DNA of 61,374 nucleotides from Bradyrhizobium elkanii WSM2783 (GTDB lineage: Bacteria > Pseudomonadota > Alphaproteobacteria > Rhizobiales > Xanthobacteraceae), in the NCBI RefSeq assembly GCF_000472865.1, contig NZ_AXAP01000046.1, positions 3,642 through 65,015 of the forward strand, in the 5' to 3' direction. The stretch's first letter is position 1. The number at the start of each line of letters is the position of its first letter. Both the position numbers and the translations under genes were made by a program. Below the pieces are notes generated by a model that was not told the origin of the DNA, made no database searches, and saw nothing but the letters and a program-made list of their open reading frames with translations. This document shows, piece by piece, positions 24,710 to 34,348 of the stretch.

Positions 24710-25600
24710 TTAGTTGATGAGGCCGGCGTGCACCATGGCGCTGCGCACCGCCACGCGCGTGGATTCCGACACCGGCACCATCGGCAGCCGCAGCCGCTCC
24801 TCCAGCTTGCCGAGCAACGACATCGCGTATTTCACCGGCCCGGGATTGCTCTCGATGAACAGGTTGGTGTGCAGCGGCATCAACTTGTCGTGCACCTTCA
24901 GCGCGGTCGCGACGTCGCCCTTCTGCCAGGCGGCGTGGAACTCGGCGCACAGCCGCGGCGCCACATTTGAGGTCACGGAGATGCAACCATGGCCGCCATG
25001 GGCCATGTAGCCGAGCACGGTCGCGTCTTCGCCCGAGAGCTGGTTGAAATCCTCGCCCATCGCCGCCCGCTGCTGCGACACCCGCACCATGCTCGCGGTG
25101 GCGTCTTTGACGCCGGCAATGTTCTTCAATTCCCACAGGCGCGTCATCGTATCGACCGACATGTCGATCACCGAGCGTGGCGGGATATTGTAGATAATGA
25201 TCGGTATTCCAATCGCATCGTTGATCGCCTTGAAGTGCTGGTAGAGCCCTTCCTGGGTCGGCTTGTTGTAATAGGGGGTGACGACCAATACGGCGTCGGC
25301 GCCGGCCTGCTCGGCGTGCTCCGACAGCTCGATTGCCTCCTTGGTCGAATTGGAACCGGCGCCCGCGATCACCGGCACCCTGCCCTTGGCCTCCTGCACA
25401 CACCATTCGACCACGCGCTTGTGCTCGTCATGGCTGAGCGTCGGGCTCTCGCCCGTGGTTCCGACCGGAACCAGGCCGTTGGTGCCCTCGCCGATCTGCC
25501 AGTTCACGAGGCCACGAAAGGCCGCCTCGTCCACGGAACCGTTCTTGAATGGCGTCACCAAAGCGGTGAACGAGCCGCGAAATTTTGTCTTGGCTGCCAT
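24710..25600 (-). CDS. dapA: 4-hydroxy-tetrahydrodipicolinate synthase
   Basis: A 296-residue aldolase condensing pyruvate with aspartate semialdehyde in lysine and peptidoglycan precursor synthesis. Schiff-base Lys165 is in IAGVKDA, Tyr137 in IIYNIPPRS, and the TTGES loop at 48-52 is complete. The ATG at 25600 (MAAKTKFRGSF) is the family start; the frame is open to 25735. First gene of the dapA-mscL-smpB group. Confidence 0.95.
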   Translation of the reverse strand: MAAKTKFRGSFTALVTPFKNGSVDEAAFRGLVNWQIGEGTNGLVPVGTTGESPTLSHDEHKRVVEWCVQEAKGRVPVIAGAGSNSTKEAIELSEHAEQAGADAVLVVTPYYNKPTQEGLYQHFKAINDAIGIPIIIYNIPPRSVIDMSVDTMTRLWELKNIAGVKDATASMVRVSQQRAAMGEDFNQLSGEDATVLGYMAHGGHGCISVTSNVAPRLCAEFHAAWQKGDVATALKVHDKLMPLHTNLFIESNPGPVKYAMSLLGKLEERLRLPMVPVSESTRVAVRSAMVHAGLIN

Positions 25601-25836
25601 GGACTTCCTCCAAACACTTAAGGGTTGCGGCGCGCGGGTCAGAAAGGCCGATTCATATCGAGTCCGGCGGCGAGGCGAAAGGGCCGCAGTCCCCCTCCCA
25701 TTGCGAGCCGCGATTTTGCCGCTGTCATGGCGCAAATATTCGCTTCCCGCGACACTTTTAGCAATTTGTCTACATATTCAATCAAATACAGCTAAGGCCT
25801 CAGCGATCAGATGATTCGCCGCCGCAGAGGAAAGCC

Positions 25837-28080
25837 GTGACCCCTTCCCCCCGCGCAGCCGCATTGCGATCGACCGCCTTGGCAACATCGCTGGTGCTGG
25901 CGTTCGCCTTGGCCGCGATGGCAGAAGCCGCGGCCGGCCCAAATGTTCCCTTGCCGAAACCACGGCCGATCGCGCGCAGCGTGGTTCCGAAAACCACGCC
26001 TGCCACCACCGCGCCCGCGACCGCCGCCGCCAAGAATACCGCCCCTCCCAAAGCGACATCGTCCAACACGCCTGCTCCGCCCCCGCCCCATCTGGCGCCA
26101 GCCACGCGCCAGCATGCGGCGCCGGCCCGGATCAAGCCGACGGTGCCGGCCGCCGTGGCCGCGACCTCATCGACCTCCCAGAGCGACAAGGACGCGCTCG
26201 AGAATGTCATCGAGCTCGTCCGCAAGCAGAAGTCCGGCGATGCGACCGAGGTCGCGGCGACGATCTCCGATCCCGTCGCCCGAAAGCTCGCCGAGTGGCT
26301 GATCCTGCGCAGCGAAAACAACGGCGCCTCGGTCGAGCGCTACCGCGCCTTCATCTCGGCCAATCCGAGCTGGCCCTCGCAGACCTTCCTGCGCCGCCGC
26401 CTCGAGGCCGCGCTGTGGGACGACCGCCGCGAAGATGCAGCAGTCTGGGCGTGGTTCGAAAACGAGTCGCCCTTGTCCGCCAAGGGCCGGCTCGCGCTGG
26501 CCAAGGCGATGCTCGCGCGCGGCGACCGCGCCAATGCCGAGCGGCTGGTGCGCGAAGCCTGGCGCAGCGATCCCATGAGCGAGGACACCGAGACCACCGC
26601 GCTGGACATGTTCGGCCCGCTGCTCACCGCCGGTGATCACAAGGCGCGCATGGACACCATGCTCTACGGCACCGAGCAGGAGGCTGCTGGCCTGCGGGCG
26701 GCCAAGCGGCTGGGCTCGGGCTATCTCGCGCTCGCCAAGGCACGGATCGCCGCCAACAAGAAAGCATCCAACCTGCGGGCGCTGCTGGAGGCGGTGCCGC
26801 GCGAACTGCACGGCGACACCGGCTATCTCTTCGCCCGGATCCAGTTGCTCCGTCGCGAGGAGAAATTCGCGGAAGCGGCGCAGGTGATGTTGAGCGCGCC
26901 GAAGGATCCGGCGAGGCTGTTCAATGTCGACGAATGGTGGATCGAGCGGCGCCTCTTGGCGCGCAAGATGATCGACGTCGGCGAGCACCGGAGCGCCTAT
27001 CTGATTGCGCGCGATGCGGCGCTACCCGCCCGCGACATCTACAAGACCGAGCAGGAGTTCACCGCCGGCTGGATCGCGCTGCGCTTCCTCAGAGATCCCG
27101 GGCTCGCCGCGCAGCACTTTGCCCGCATCGGCGTTGGCAGCGTCAATCCGACCGCGCTGGCGCGTGCCGGCTATTGGCAAGGCCGCGCCGCCGAGGCCGC
27201 CGGTCGCAACCAGGAGGCGCGCGCGGCCTATCTGCGCGCGGCCGAGCAATCGACCAGCTATTACGGCCAGCTCGCGCGGGCCAAGCTCGGCTTACCGCAG
27301 ATCGAGCTGAACGGCGTCCCGGGCGCACGCGGCCGCGGCGTCGAGCGATTGGAAATCGTGCGCGCGGCACAATTGCTCTATGAAGTCGACGCGCGCGAGT
27401 TCGCGGTTCCCCTGCTCGCCGACATGGGTGAAAACGGCGATCCCGACGCACTGGTCGGGCTCGGCGAGCTGACGGCGCGCTATAGCGACGCCCGCGGGAT
27501 GCTGTTGATGGGCAAGGCCGCGCTCAACCGTGGTCTGCCGTTCGATTTCTACGCCTATCCCATCAACGGGATTCCGTCGTTCAGGTCGATCGGACCCGAA
27601 GTCGAGCGAAGCGTCGTCTATGCGATCGCGCGACAGGAGAGCGCATTCAATCCGGCCGTGGTTTCGCCGGCGCAGGCCTATGGCCTGATGCAAGTCACGC
27701 CGGATGCGGGGCGCTATGTCTGCAAGCGCGCCGGCGTCGCGTTTGATCTGAACCGGATGAAGACCGACTCGGTCTACAACGCCGCGCTTGGCGCCGCCGA
27801 GCTCGGCGGGTTGCTCGAGGACTATCGCGGCTCCTATATCCTCACCTTCGCGGCCTACAATGCCGGCCGCGGCAGCGTGAAGAAATGGATCGATCGCTAC
27901 GGTGACCCGCGCGATCCCAAGGTCGACGCGGTCGACTGGGTCGAGCTGATTCCATTCTCCGAGACGCGCAACTATGTGCAACGGATCATGGAGAACCTGC
28001 AGGTCTATCGCGCCCGGTTCGGCGGCGGCACGCGGCTGCAGATCGAGGCCGACCTCCACCGCGGCGCCAGCGTCGAATAG
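25837..28080 (+). CDS. slt: Soluble lytic murein transglycosylase
   Basis: A 747-residue periplasmic enzyme that cuts glycan strands of peptidoglycan. It starts with GTG at 25837, preceded by AGAGG, and has a signal peptide (hydrophobic residues 13-30, AEA cleavage region). A Pro/Ala-rich linker (about 35-115) leads to a superhelical domain (about 120-560), then the SLT catalytic domain with Glu601 in ARQESAFNP, followed by AYGLMQVTP and FAAYNAGRG. Divergent from dapA with 236 bases between. Confidence 0.92.
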   Translation: MTPSPRAAALRSTALATSLVLAFALAAMAEAAAGPNVPLPKPRPIARSVVPKTTPATTAPATAAAKNTAPPKATSSNTPAPPPPHLAPATRQHAAPARIKPTVPAAVAATSSTSQSDKDALENVIELVRKQKSGDATEVAATISDPVARKLAEWLILRSENNGASVERYRAFISANPSWPSQTFLRRRLEAALWDDRREDAAVWAWFENESPLSAKGRLALAKAMLARGDRANAERLVREAWRSDPMSEDTETTALDMFGPLLTAGDHKARMDTMLYGTEQEAAGLRAAKRLGSGYLALAKARIAANKKASNLRALLEAVPRELHGDTGYLFARIQLLRREEKFAEAAQVMLSAPKDPARLFNVDEWWIERRLLARKMIDVGEHRSAYLIARDAALPARDIYKTEQEFTAGWIALRFLRDPGLAAQHFARIGVGSVNPTALARAGYWQGRAAEAAGRNQEARAAYLRAAEQSTSYYGQLARAKLGLPQIELNGVPGARGRGVERLEIVRAAQLLYEVDAREFAVPLLADMGENGDPDALVGLGELTARYSDARGMLLMGKAALNRGLPFDFYAYPINGIPSFRSIGPEVERSVVYAIARQESAFNPAVVSPAQAYGLMQVTPDAGRYVCKRAGVAFDLNRMKTDSVYNAALGAAELGGLLEDYRGSYILTFAAYNAGRGSVKKWIDRYGDPRDPKVDAVDWVELIPFSETRNYVQRIMENLQVYRARFGGGTRLQIEADLHRGASVE

Positions 28081-28131
28081 GCGAGTGGCGAATGGCGGGA
28101 CAGGTTGCCGGTCGGGTCACGCGCAGCGCGC

Positions 28132-28386
28132 TTAACGACAGACGCGGCGTCCCTGCTGTTGCGAACACGCGGAAGTCCCCGGCGGTGGCGGTTGCGGAGG
28201 TTGGATCGGCACGATCGTTGGCCCCGTCATCGGGCATGCCGTCATTGGACAATTTGGCGGAAGAAGTTCGCCGGGATTTGTGCAGATCGGCTGCATCCGC
28301 CCGTTGACGCACTGACACTCGCACTTCGCCCACACCTCCGTCGGCATGGCCACGCCAAAAACCAGAATCGCGAGAAAGCGGCCCAT
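28132..28386 (-). CDS. Small secreted Cys/Pro-rich protein
   Basis: An 84-residue protein of unknown function. Residues 1-20 (MGRFLAILVFGVAMPTEVWA) are a good Sec signal peptide. The mature part has eight Cys (KCECQCVNG, ICTNPG, NCPMTAC, ACSQQQ, VC) and a central Pro-rich stretch (IQPPQPPPP), suggesting disulfide bonding in the periplasm or outside. The ATG at 28386 is chosen because the signal peptide starts there; the frame is open to 28635 without other support. Confidence 0.6.
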   Translation of the reverse strand: MGRFLAILVFGVAMPTEVWAKCECQCVNGRMQPICTNPGELLPPNCPMTACPMTGPTIVPIQPPQPPPPGTSACSQQQGRRVCR

Positions 28387-28907
28387 CTGGCATTCCCTTC
28401 TTCGCTGGGCGCCGCCTTTCAGTTCGGCTTGTCGATCCCTATCGAGCATTGCCCCCTGTTTTCGTCCTGATTTGAACTCCCCGGCGTGTTGCCGGTTCGG
28501 AGCGCCATTTGTGAGGACGAAGAAGGGCGAGATCGTCTGAGCAGGGCTGCAAGCCATAGGCGCCGAGGCAAAATTGCCGGAACAGGGAACCCTGGGGCTT
28601 TCAACCGCCTGACAGTCCGCGTTATCCCCCGACACCGGTAATGTTAGGATTCAGCGCCGCGAAGGCCGGCCGTGACGGCCTGCCCCATCCCTTGGCAAGC
28701 CGCCCTTACTATAACTCTTTGAAATAACTATAGTTATTGCGAAACCCCACATTCAACATCGATACTGTCCGCTCGAGTCGCGTGTTAAACGTCAGATGTT
28801 ATCCACAGCGTAATCAGGCCTCGGGGCGCCAACGCCGACGCACAGTCCGGTGTCCCCTCAATCTGCCGCTTGCGGCTCGCCCGCGCGTCGTGCATATCGG
28901 CGCTGCC
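28387..28907. other. Intergenic region upstream of tRNA-Ser
   Basis: 521 bases with no supported gene. The part at 28640-28760 is AT-richer than its surroundings and includes CTATAGTTATTG, a possible promoter area for the tRNA. No direct copy of the tRNA 3' end was seen nearby. Confidence 0.45.
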
Positions 28908-29001
28908 GGAGACGTGGCCGAGTGGCTGAAGGCGGCGGTTTGCTAAACCGTTATAGGCTTGTAAAGGCCTATCGAGGGTTCGAATCCCTCCGTCTCCGCC
29001 A
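28908..29001 (+). tRNA. tRNA-Ser (anticodon GCT)
   Basis: 94 bases folding as a class II tRNA: acceptor stem GGAGACG with CGTCTCC, D arm GGCCGAGTGGCTGAAGGC, anticodon stem-loop CGGTTTGCTAAACCG with anticodon GCT (reads AGC/AGT), a long variable arm, T arm GAGGGTTCGAATCCCTC, discriminator G and an encoded CCA at 28999-29001. It stands alone and flanks the accessory stretch to its right. Confidence 0.97.
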
Positions 29002-29100
29002 GCCGCCTCCGGCGGCCATTTCGGTTGCGTTACCGTTGGCCTCATCGTCCCCTGTCCCGCGTAACGACGATCCCGCGCCATCGTTTCCAGGGAACGCCAC

Positions 29101-30066
<966 letters not shown>

Positions 30067-30088
30067 ACGTTGAACGAACGGGTAAGTC

Positions 30089-30244
30089 GTGAGGTATCGC
30101 GGGATCGTCTACGATGCAGGGCTGAACTTCGCGGACCAGGGATTTTCAGTCGAGCCCTTCGATCCCGTTCTGGTGGCGTACGACATCCGCGTGATTGCCA
30201 ACGACCTCCACGCCAATGCCGTGCGGATCGAGGGCCGGACCTGA
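30089..30244 (+). pseudogene. Truncated N-terminal gene remnant
   Basis: A 51-codon frame opening with GTG and reading MRYRGIVYDAG, then SVEPFDPVLVAYD and IANDLHANAVRIEG before TGA. From memory this looks like the first 50 residues of a much longer family of hypothetical proteins with a barrel-like fold (the rest normally continues after the RIEG segment), so it is probably a 3'-truncated remnant. It begins 22 bases after the DUF1186 stop. I could not check the family. Confidence 0.5.
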
Positions 30245-30269
30245 CGTGTCGGCGCAGTCCGTCGGGTGA

Positions 30270-30800
30270 CTAAGCAGGAACGTATGTCAGCCTGGCCGTG
30301 CCCTCGCCAACGAGATCGGTGGAAACAAGGCGGAGCGGCGGTCGGGGACCGGCGAAGAATGGCTTGCCGCGACCAAGCACGACGGGGTGGAAGTAGAGTC
30401 GATACTCATCGATAAGACCAAGGTCGGTTAGGCTTTGTGCCAGGTCTGGGCCGGAAACTGTAATCTCTCCAACAAGCCGAGCCTTCAGGCCACGTATCAC
30501 CGCCTCGATGTTATCCTCGACAAGTGTGGCGTTGGGGCCGACTGACTTCAACGAGCGCGACACGACCCACTTCGGTTGGCGCCGCCACTCCGCCGCGAAC
30601 TCGTGATGCTCCGCACTCCACTCAGGACGGTCTTCGTCCCAGTAACGCATAACCTCGTACATGCGGCGACCGTACACACTGCCGGTCAGGTCGCGCACGT
30701 GCTCTATCCAGTGACGAAAGAGTGCGGGACTTGGCGCAAATTCCTGGTGATCGACATAACCGTCCAAGGACAGGTTCATTCCGAAGACGATCTTTGCCAT
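30270..30800 (-). CDS. Dihydrofolate reductase-like / RibD C-terminal domain protein
   Basis: A 176-residue NADPH-type reductase fold protein. MAKIVFGMNLSLDGYVDH, then YGRRMYEVMRYW, and later EITVSGPDLAQSL and YFHPVVLGRGKPFF are typical of the RibD_C/DHFR-like family, which includes many stand-alone proteins with unknown substrate. The ATG at 30800 is used; the frame is open to 30929. Likely a cytosolic reductase, not the housekeeping folate enzyme. Confidence 0.82.
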   Translation of the reverse strand: MAKIVFGMNLSLDGYVDHQEFAPSPALFRHWIEHVRDLTGSVYGRRMYEVMRYWDEDRPEWSAEHHEFAAEWRRQPKWVVSRSLKSVGPNATLVEDNIEAVIRGLKARLVGEITVSGPDLAQSLTDLGLIDEYRLYFHPVVLGRGKPFFAGPRPPLRLVSTDLVGEGTARLTYVPA

Positions 30801-31127
30801 GCTGCCAAATCTCCATCCCAAGATCTTCACGGTAGTATGAATAGAGTGATGCAGAAAGTGAAGTTGGCCGTAGACTGCGTGCTGTTGTCGGTTGACGAAT
30901 AACCAGATGCCCAAGTCTGGCGGCTGCACAGTGCACGGTCAGGATAGAGCAATCCGCGCCCGCAGCTCTATGGCAGATGCCAGATTTCCAGCACTGAAAG
31001 CACCGCGCAGCTCGCGCTTTTCAAGAAGACGCTGGACGTCTCCGCCCGCTAGGCGCTTGCTGATCTGCTGAGCGCTTCGCAATCATGAACATGTCTCGTG
31101 CCGTCGGCTCGGCAGCACGAGTATCCT
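30801..31127. other. Gene-poor region with a decayed DUF1186 copy
   Basis: 327 bases. Bases 30908-30963 resemble 29204-29258 inside the DUF1186 gene (34-base core with 2 differences, more divergent on the left). Beyond it, 30970-31052 has a short open frame ending LFKKTLDVSAR and TAG that may be the end of another lost gene. Otherwise nothing recognised. Confidence 0.5.
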
Positions 31128-31556
31128 TTACTTCCGATACTGCGCCGGAGGCTGCGGGTAGTTCGCGGGATTGCTATCGAGCTTGGAAAGGCGCGTGATC
31201 AGCTTGCCGCTGACCAGGGGCTGCAAGTCCGATTCCAGCGCGTCAGCGAGCGGCTTGGCATAGACTTCATTGCCGTCAACGTAGAGCGCGAACAACTTGA
31301 CGTATTTTGCCTGCTTTTCGGGATCCTCGATCGTCGCTTTCGTCCATGCGTAAAGCGGATAGTTTTCGGTACCCCGCTTCTCAGCTTCGGCCACATAGTC
31401 GGCGAAGATGTCGAACTGACACTTCATCGTCGCATGATGTTTGGCGAGGATATCCGCCAGCGGCTTGATTGCCGGATTGTCGGGATCGCGCCGCGCCACC
31501 CCGGCAAGCTCGTCCCCGAGATTGATCCGGACCTGATATTCCCATTGCTTGGTCAT
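31128..31556 (-). CDS. Hypothetical protein
   Basis: A 142-residue soluble protein of unknown function starting MTKQWEYQVRINLGDE. No signal peptide, membrane segment or motif recognised; composition is balanced with many charged residues, compatible with a real helical protein. Codon use fits the genome. Stands alone with loose spacing on both sides. Confidence 0.5.
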   Translation of the reverse strand: MTKQWEYQVRINLGDELAGVARRDPDNPAIKPLADILAKHHATMKCQFDIFADYVAEAEKRGTENYPLYAWTKATIEDPEKQAKYVKLFALYVDGNEVYAKPLADALESDLQPLVSGKLITRLSKLDSNPANYPQPPAQYRK

Positions 31557-31811
31557 CGTTGGCTTCCCCCGAGGCCCTCACAAGCCCGCCTCGTCGGCTA
31601 CGAAATGAAATAGCTAGCTTGGGTAAAGCACTACATCACGTCATCCGGTTCAAGCTCGCCGCGACCAGCGCCTCGGTCCACACAAAAGTGGTTGAATACC
31701 TTTGCATGGATCGCGAAGCGCGGCTGCGGTAACACAGCAAGATCGCTCCTATGCTGGCCGGCCGGAGATCGTCCCGAGATCCCCGATCCACGCCATTGTC
31801 CCAAACACCGT

Positions 31812-32477
31812 TCAGCCGATCCGCATCGAAAGCTCGACGTCCCCACCGAATGGCGTCGACATGTAGCCGTTCGCGGGCGAGCGCACATGCGCCAAATAGT
31901 CGGGGCTGTAGTCGGCGTTGTCGGCGACAATGAAGGCACCGGGCCTGAGGCGACCTTCCACCAGGCTCAGTATCGCGGGATAGAGGCCCTTGGCGCCGTC
32001 GAGCAGCAGCAGGTCGATCGTATCAGGGAGATCGACGCTCAGCGTCTGCAGGGCATCTCCTTCACGGATATCCACGAGGTCGATGAGACCGCCGGCGGTC
32101 AGATTGTCGCGGGCCCGCGCCACCTTGGACGGCTCGAACTCGCTGGTGATCAGGCGGCCACCGCCATTGTCGCGCAGGGCTGCGGCAAGGTGCAGGGTCG
32201 AGATGCCGAACGAGGTCCCGAACTCGACGATCGTTCGCGCGCCGCAGCCTCGCGCCAGCATGTAGAGCCACGCGCCGGTTTCTCGCGAGACGGCGAGCGG
32301 AAGATCCTTCAGACGGCCGTAGAAGTCGCGGTATTCGGTCTTGCTTCGCATCAGACGCGAATGTTCCTCGCCTGAGAGATCGCCCACTGCAGAATTGGCC
32401 GCGGGCGAAGCCGCATCAGCCTCTTCGAACAAGCGATCCAGCAACGGCGCAAGCGGGGTGGTGGACAGTGTGGTCAT
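31812..32477 (-). CDS. SAM-dependent O-methyltransferase
   Basis: A 221-residue class I methyltransferase. Motif I is VEFGTSFGISTLHLA at about 84-98, followed by ITSEFEPSKVARARDN with the acidic ribose-binding residue, and DLLLLDGAKGLYPAIL, all like the O-methyltransferase family 3 (catechol/caffeoyl-CoA-like). The substrate is unknown. It is divergent from a TetR regulator with 93 bases between starts and a palindrome inside, so repression by that regulator is likely. Confidence 0.8.
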   Translation of the reverse strand: MTTLSTTPLAPLLDRLFEEADAASPAANSAVGDLSGEEHSRLMRSKTEYRDFYGRLKDLPLAVSRETGAWLYMLARGCGARTIVEFGTSFGISTLHLAAALRDNGGGRLITSEFEPSKVARARDNLTAGGLIDLVDIREGDALQTLSVDLPDTIDLLLLDGAKGLYPAILSLVEGRLRPGAFIVADNADYSPDYLAHVRSPANGYMSTPFGGDVELSMRIG

Positions 32478-32523
32478 GCAGGTCTCCGGTCTGAAATGAG
32501 CGCGTCCTTGCGCTGACCCAGAA

Positions 32524-32543
32524 ATACGACTAATTCGTCGCAT
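32524..32543. promoter_or_regulatory. Candidate TetR operator
   Basis: An imperfect 20-base palindrome ATACGACTAATTCGTCGCAT (half sites CGAC and GTCG) in the 93 bases between the divergent methyltransferase and TetR genes, 47 bases from the methyltransferase start. Size and position fit a TetR-family operator controlling both promoters. Confidence 0.55.
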
Positions 32544-32570
32544 TTCCTATTCGCATTGCCAGGCCACTCC

Positions 32571-33202
32571 ATGACCGATCGGCGAAGTACTCGAATTTCC
32601 TCACGAAAACAGCCCAAGCAGGTGCGCTCGGCGGAGCTCGTCGCCGCGATTTTGGATGCTGCTGTTCAGGTTTTGGCTAAGGAAGGCGCGCAGCGCTTCA
32701 CCACGGCGCGCGTCGCCGAGAAGGCCGGAGTCAGTATCGGGTCGCTCTATCAGTACTTCCCGAACAAGGCGGCGATCCTCTTCCGACTTCAGAGCGACGA
32801 GTGGCGGCAGACGAGCGACCTGCTGCGCGGAATCCTTGAAGACGACCAGAGACCGCCGCGCGAACGGCTGCGCACCCTGGTCCACGCCTTCCTCCGCTCG
32901 GAGTGTGATGAAGCCGCGATGCGTGTGGCGCTCAATGACGCCGCCCCACTCTATCGCGATGCGCCCGAAGCACACGAAGCGATGGCGTCGGGAGAGCGCA
33001 TTGTTCAGGCCTTCATGCGGAAGGCATTGCCCGAGGCATCAGAGGCAACTCGCGCACTGGCCGGCGAGTTGATCATAACGACGCTAACCGAGGTGGGCAG
33101 GCAGTTCTCGGAGACCCCTCGCTCGTCCGCAGAGATCGATGCCTATGGCGACCCATGGCCGATATGTTCTGCGCCTACCTTAAGGATCTCGCGCACGCCT
33201 GA
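32571..33202 (+). CDS. TetR family regulator with a C-terminal frameshift
   Basis: A TetR repressor of about 209 residues if repaired. The DNA-binding domain is residues 20-66, with TTARVAEKAGVSIGSLYQYFPNK as the helix-turn-helix, and a C-terminal ligand domain follows. The frame is intact to about residue 195 (33150), where a one-base change is needed: from 33155 the next frame reads ADMFCAYLKDLAHA and stops at 33202, a normal ending. Without repair the frame runs on to 33887 across an antisense gene. This may be a real mutation or a sequence error. Divergent from the methyltransferase. Confidence 0.7.
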
Positions 33203-33278
33203 GATCGGCGGCAGAGCCGGTCACGACGGATCGATCAGCGCCGCGGCCAAGGATGATCGCGGCGGCGCTTCCACCGCC

Positions 33279-33545
33279 TTAGTGCGCGGTCATCCAGGCG
33301 CGGGCTTCGCGCTGGGCGGCAGCGATCTCTGCTTCCGTCATCTGCTCGGCGATCTCGCGCCGCATCGCCATGGCATCCGTGCGGCCCTTCAGGGCGGCAA
33401 GGTTGAACCATTTGTGCGCCGCGACCAGGTTGACCACGCCGGAACGGCCGCTCGCCCAGTAGAGGCCGCGCTCGAACAGCACGTCCGAGATCGCGGTCGC
33501 GTCCACCGGAATGGCCGTCTCCAGATTGATATGTCCCTGAAACAT
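33279..33545 (-). CDS. Small Sel1-repeat-like protein
   Basis: An 88-residue protein. The middle part, from LFERGLYWASGR through VAAHKWFNLAALKG, has the spacing of a Sel1-type helical repeat, and the end, EQMTEAEIAAAQREARAW, is a common tail in this group. No signal peptide. The start at 33545 (MFQGHINLETA) is preceded by AGGGGAG. Function unknown; such proteins usually make protein contacts. Confidence 0.65.
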   Translation of the reverse strand: MFQGHINLETAIPVDATAISDVLFERGLYWASGRSGVVNLVAAHKWFNLAALKGRTDAMAMRREIAEQMTEAEIAAAQREARAWMTAH

Positions 33546-33684
33546 TCTCGTAGCTCCCCTTTTTATTGTTGGCCGCCCTCCCCCGAGCGCGGCCCCCGTC
33601 CACATCTAACGCCTTACTTCCCCAACGCGCGATCAGCAAAAGTGGCATCCGGTTTTGCGTCCGATCGCGCGCCGCTTATGAAAA

Positions 33685-33736
33685 GAGCGCCTGATCTGAT
33701 CGCCAAACCGCCTACACTTTGGCGGATCAGGCGCTC
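33685..33736. repeat. Strong 12+7 bp hairpin
   Basis: Outer arms GAGCGCCTGATC (33685-33696) and GATCAGGCGCTC (33725-33736) are perfect complements; inner arms CGCCAAA (33701-33707) and TTTGGCG (33718-33724) pair as well, with a 4-base bulge TGAT on one side and a 10-base loop. No T-run follows closely on either strand. It is unlike the other palindromes in the window. Confidence 0.75.
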
Positions 33737-34017
33737 GCCGTTTGCCGGCTTGTTGAGGGAGATCATGCCGGCCAAATTTGAAAAGCAGTTTAAGTATCGC
33801 GATGAACGGCGTGTAAACGCCCGGGGTGCGGTGAGTTCCCGAAATCCGAGAAGTGCCTGCAGCACAATGACTTATGCGCGATGGTGAAGTTCGGTTTACC
33901 CTGGCGGTTGGCGGAACGATAACCATCGCGCGCAAACGCCAACCGGACACGGCTGCATCGCCGCCCGCCATACGGCAGCGGAAGCAAACCGGTCGTCATG
34001 TGGGGAGATCAGGCAAC

Positions 34018-34044
34018 AAAAAAGCCGGCACCAAACGGCCGGCT
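34018..34044 (-). terminator. Rho-independent terminator (minus strand)
   Basis: Stem AGCCGGC/GCCGGCT around a loop CGTTTGGT, followed on the minus strand by TTTTTTG. It ends a leftward transcript, presumably that of the small genes at 34078-34441. Confidence 0.8.
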
Positions 34045-34077
34045 ATTGGAACGAGGGCGTCGGCGAACACGTCAGGA

Positions 34078-34236
34078 TCAGATCTCACGATGGGCCTTGG
34101 GCCCTGTGAAATTGCGGAGCCGGATAAGTGGTCCGCACCGAACGAAGAAACCTGTTTCTTCTGCCGGACCGACTTCGAAGGGCGAACCCTTCTTGGAAAG
34201 GCGATCCAGCCGTTTGACCTGATGTCTCGCCGACAC
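34078..34236 (-). CDS. Possible 52-residue basic protein
   Basis: A GTG-started frame reading MSARHQVKRLDRLSKKG, then EETGFFVRCGPLIRL and ending TGPKAHREI before TGA. Composition (basic, with a hydrophobic FFVRCGPLIRLRNF core) is not like random frames, and the terminator at 34018-34044 follows the stop by 33 bases. The ribosome binding site is weak (AGAGG directly against the GTG), so this stays tentative. Confidence 0.35.
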   Translation of the reverse strand: MSARHQVKRLDRLSKKGSPFEVGPAEETGFFVRCGPLIRLRNFTGPKAHREI

Positions 34237-34348
34237 CCTCTTTCGTCAACCGGAGCCGCCTGGGTGGATCGCTTCAAGGAAGCAGATCGTCCGAAGGTCC
34301 GGGTGACGGGCCGGCGTCAACCCGCCGGCATCCTCTCTCGGGCGAGAG

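Larger units (their letters stand above)
33546..34077. other. Gene-poor region with hairpin and terminator
   Basis: 532 bases without a supported gene. It holds the long hairpin at 33685-33736 and a terminator for a minus-strand transcript at 34018-34044. Open frames here (for example the minus-strand one over 33614-33865) run through the hairpin and look like chance. Confidence 0.5.

Noticed and set aside
28908..29001. Attachment site at the tRNA-Ser 3' end
   Set aside because: I found no direct repeat of the tRNA end in the window and no integrase, so an att site is not supported.
32556..33887. A 443-codon reading of the TetR gene
   Set aside because: The last 240 codons follow a frameshift and run antisense over the Sel1-like gene; the natural TetR ending is in the next frame at 33202.
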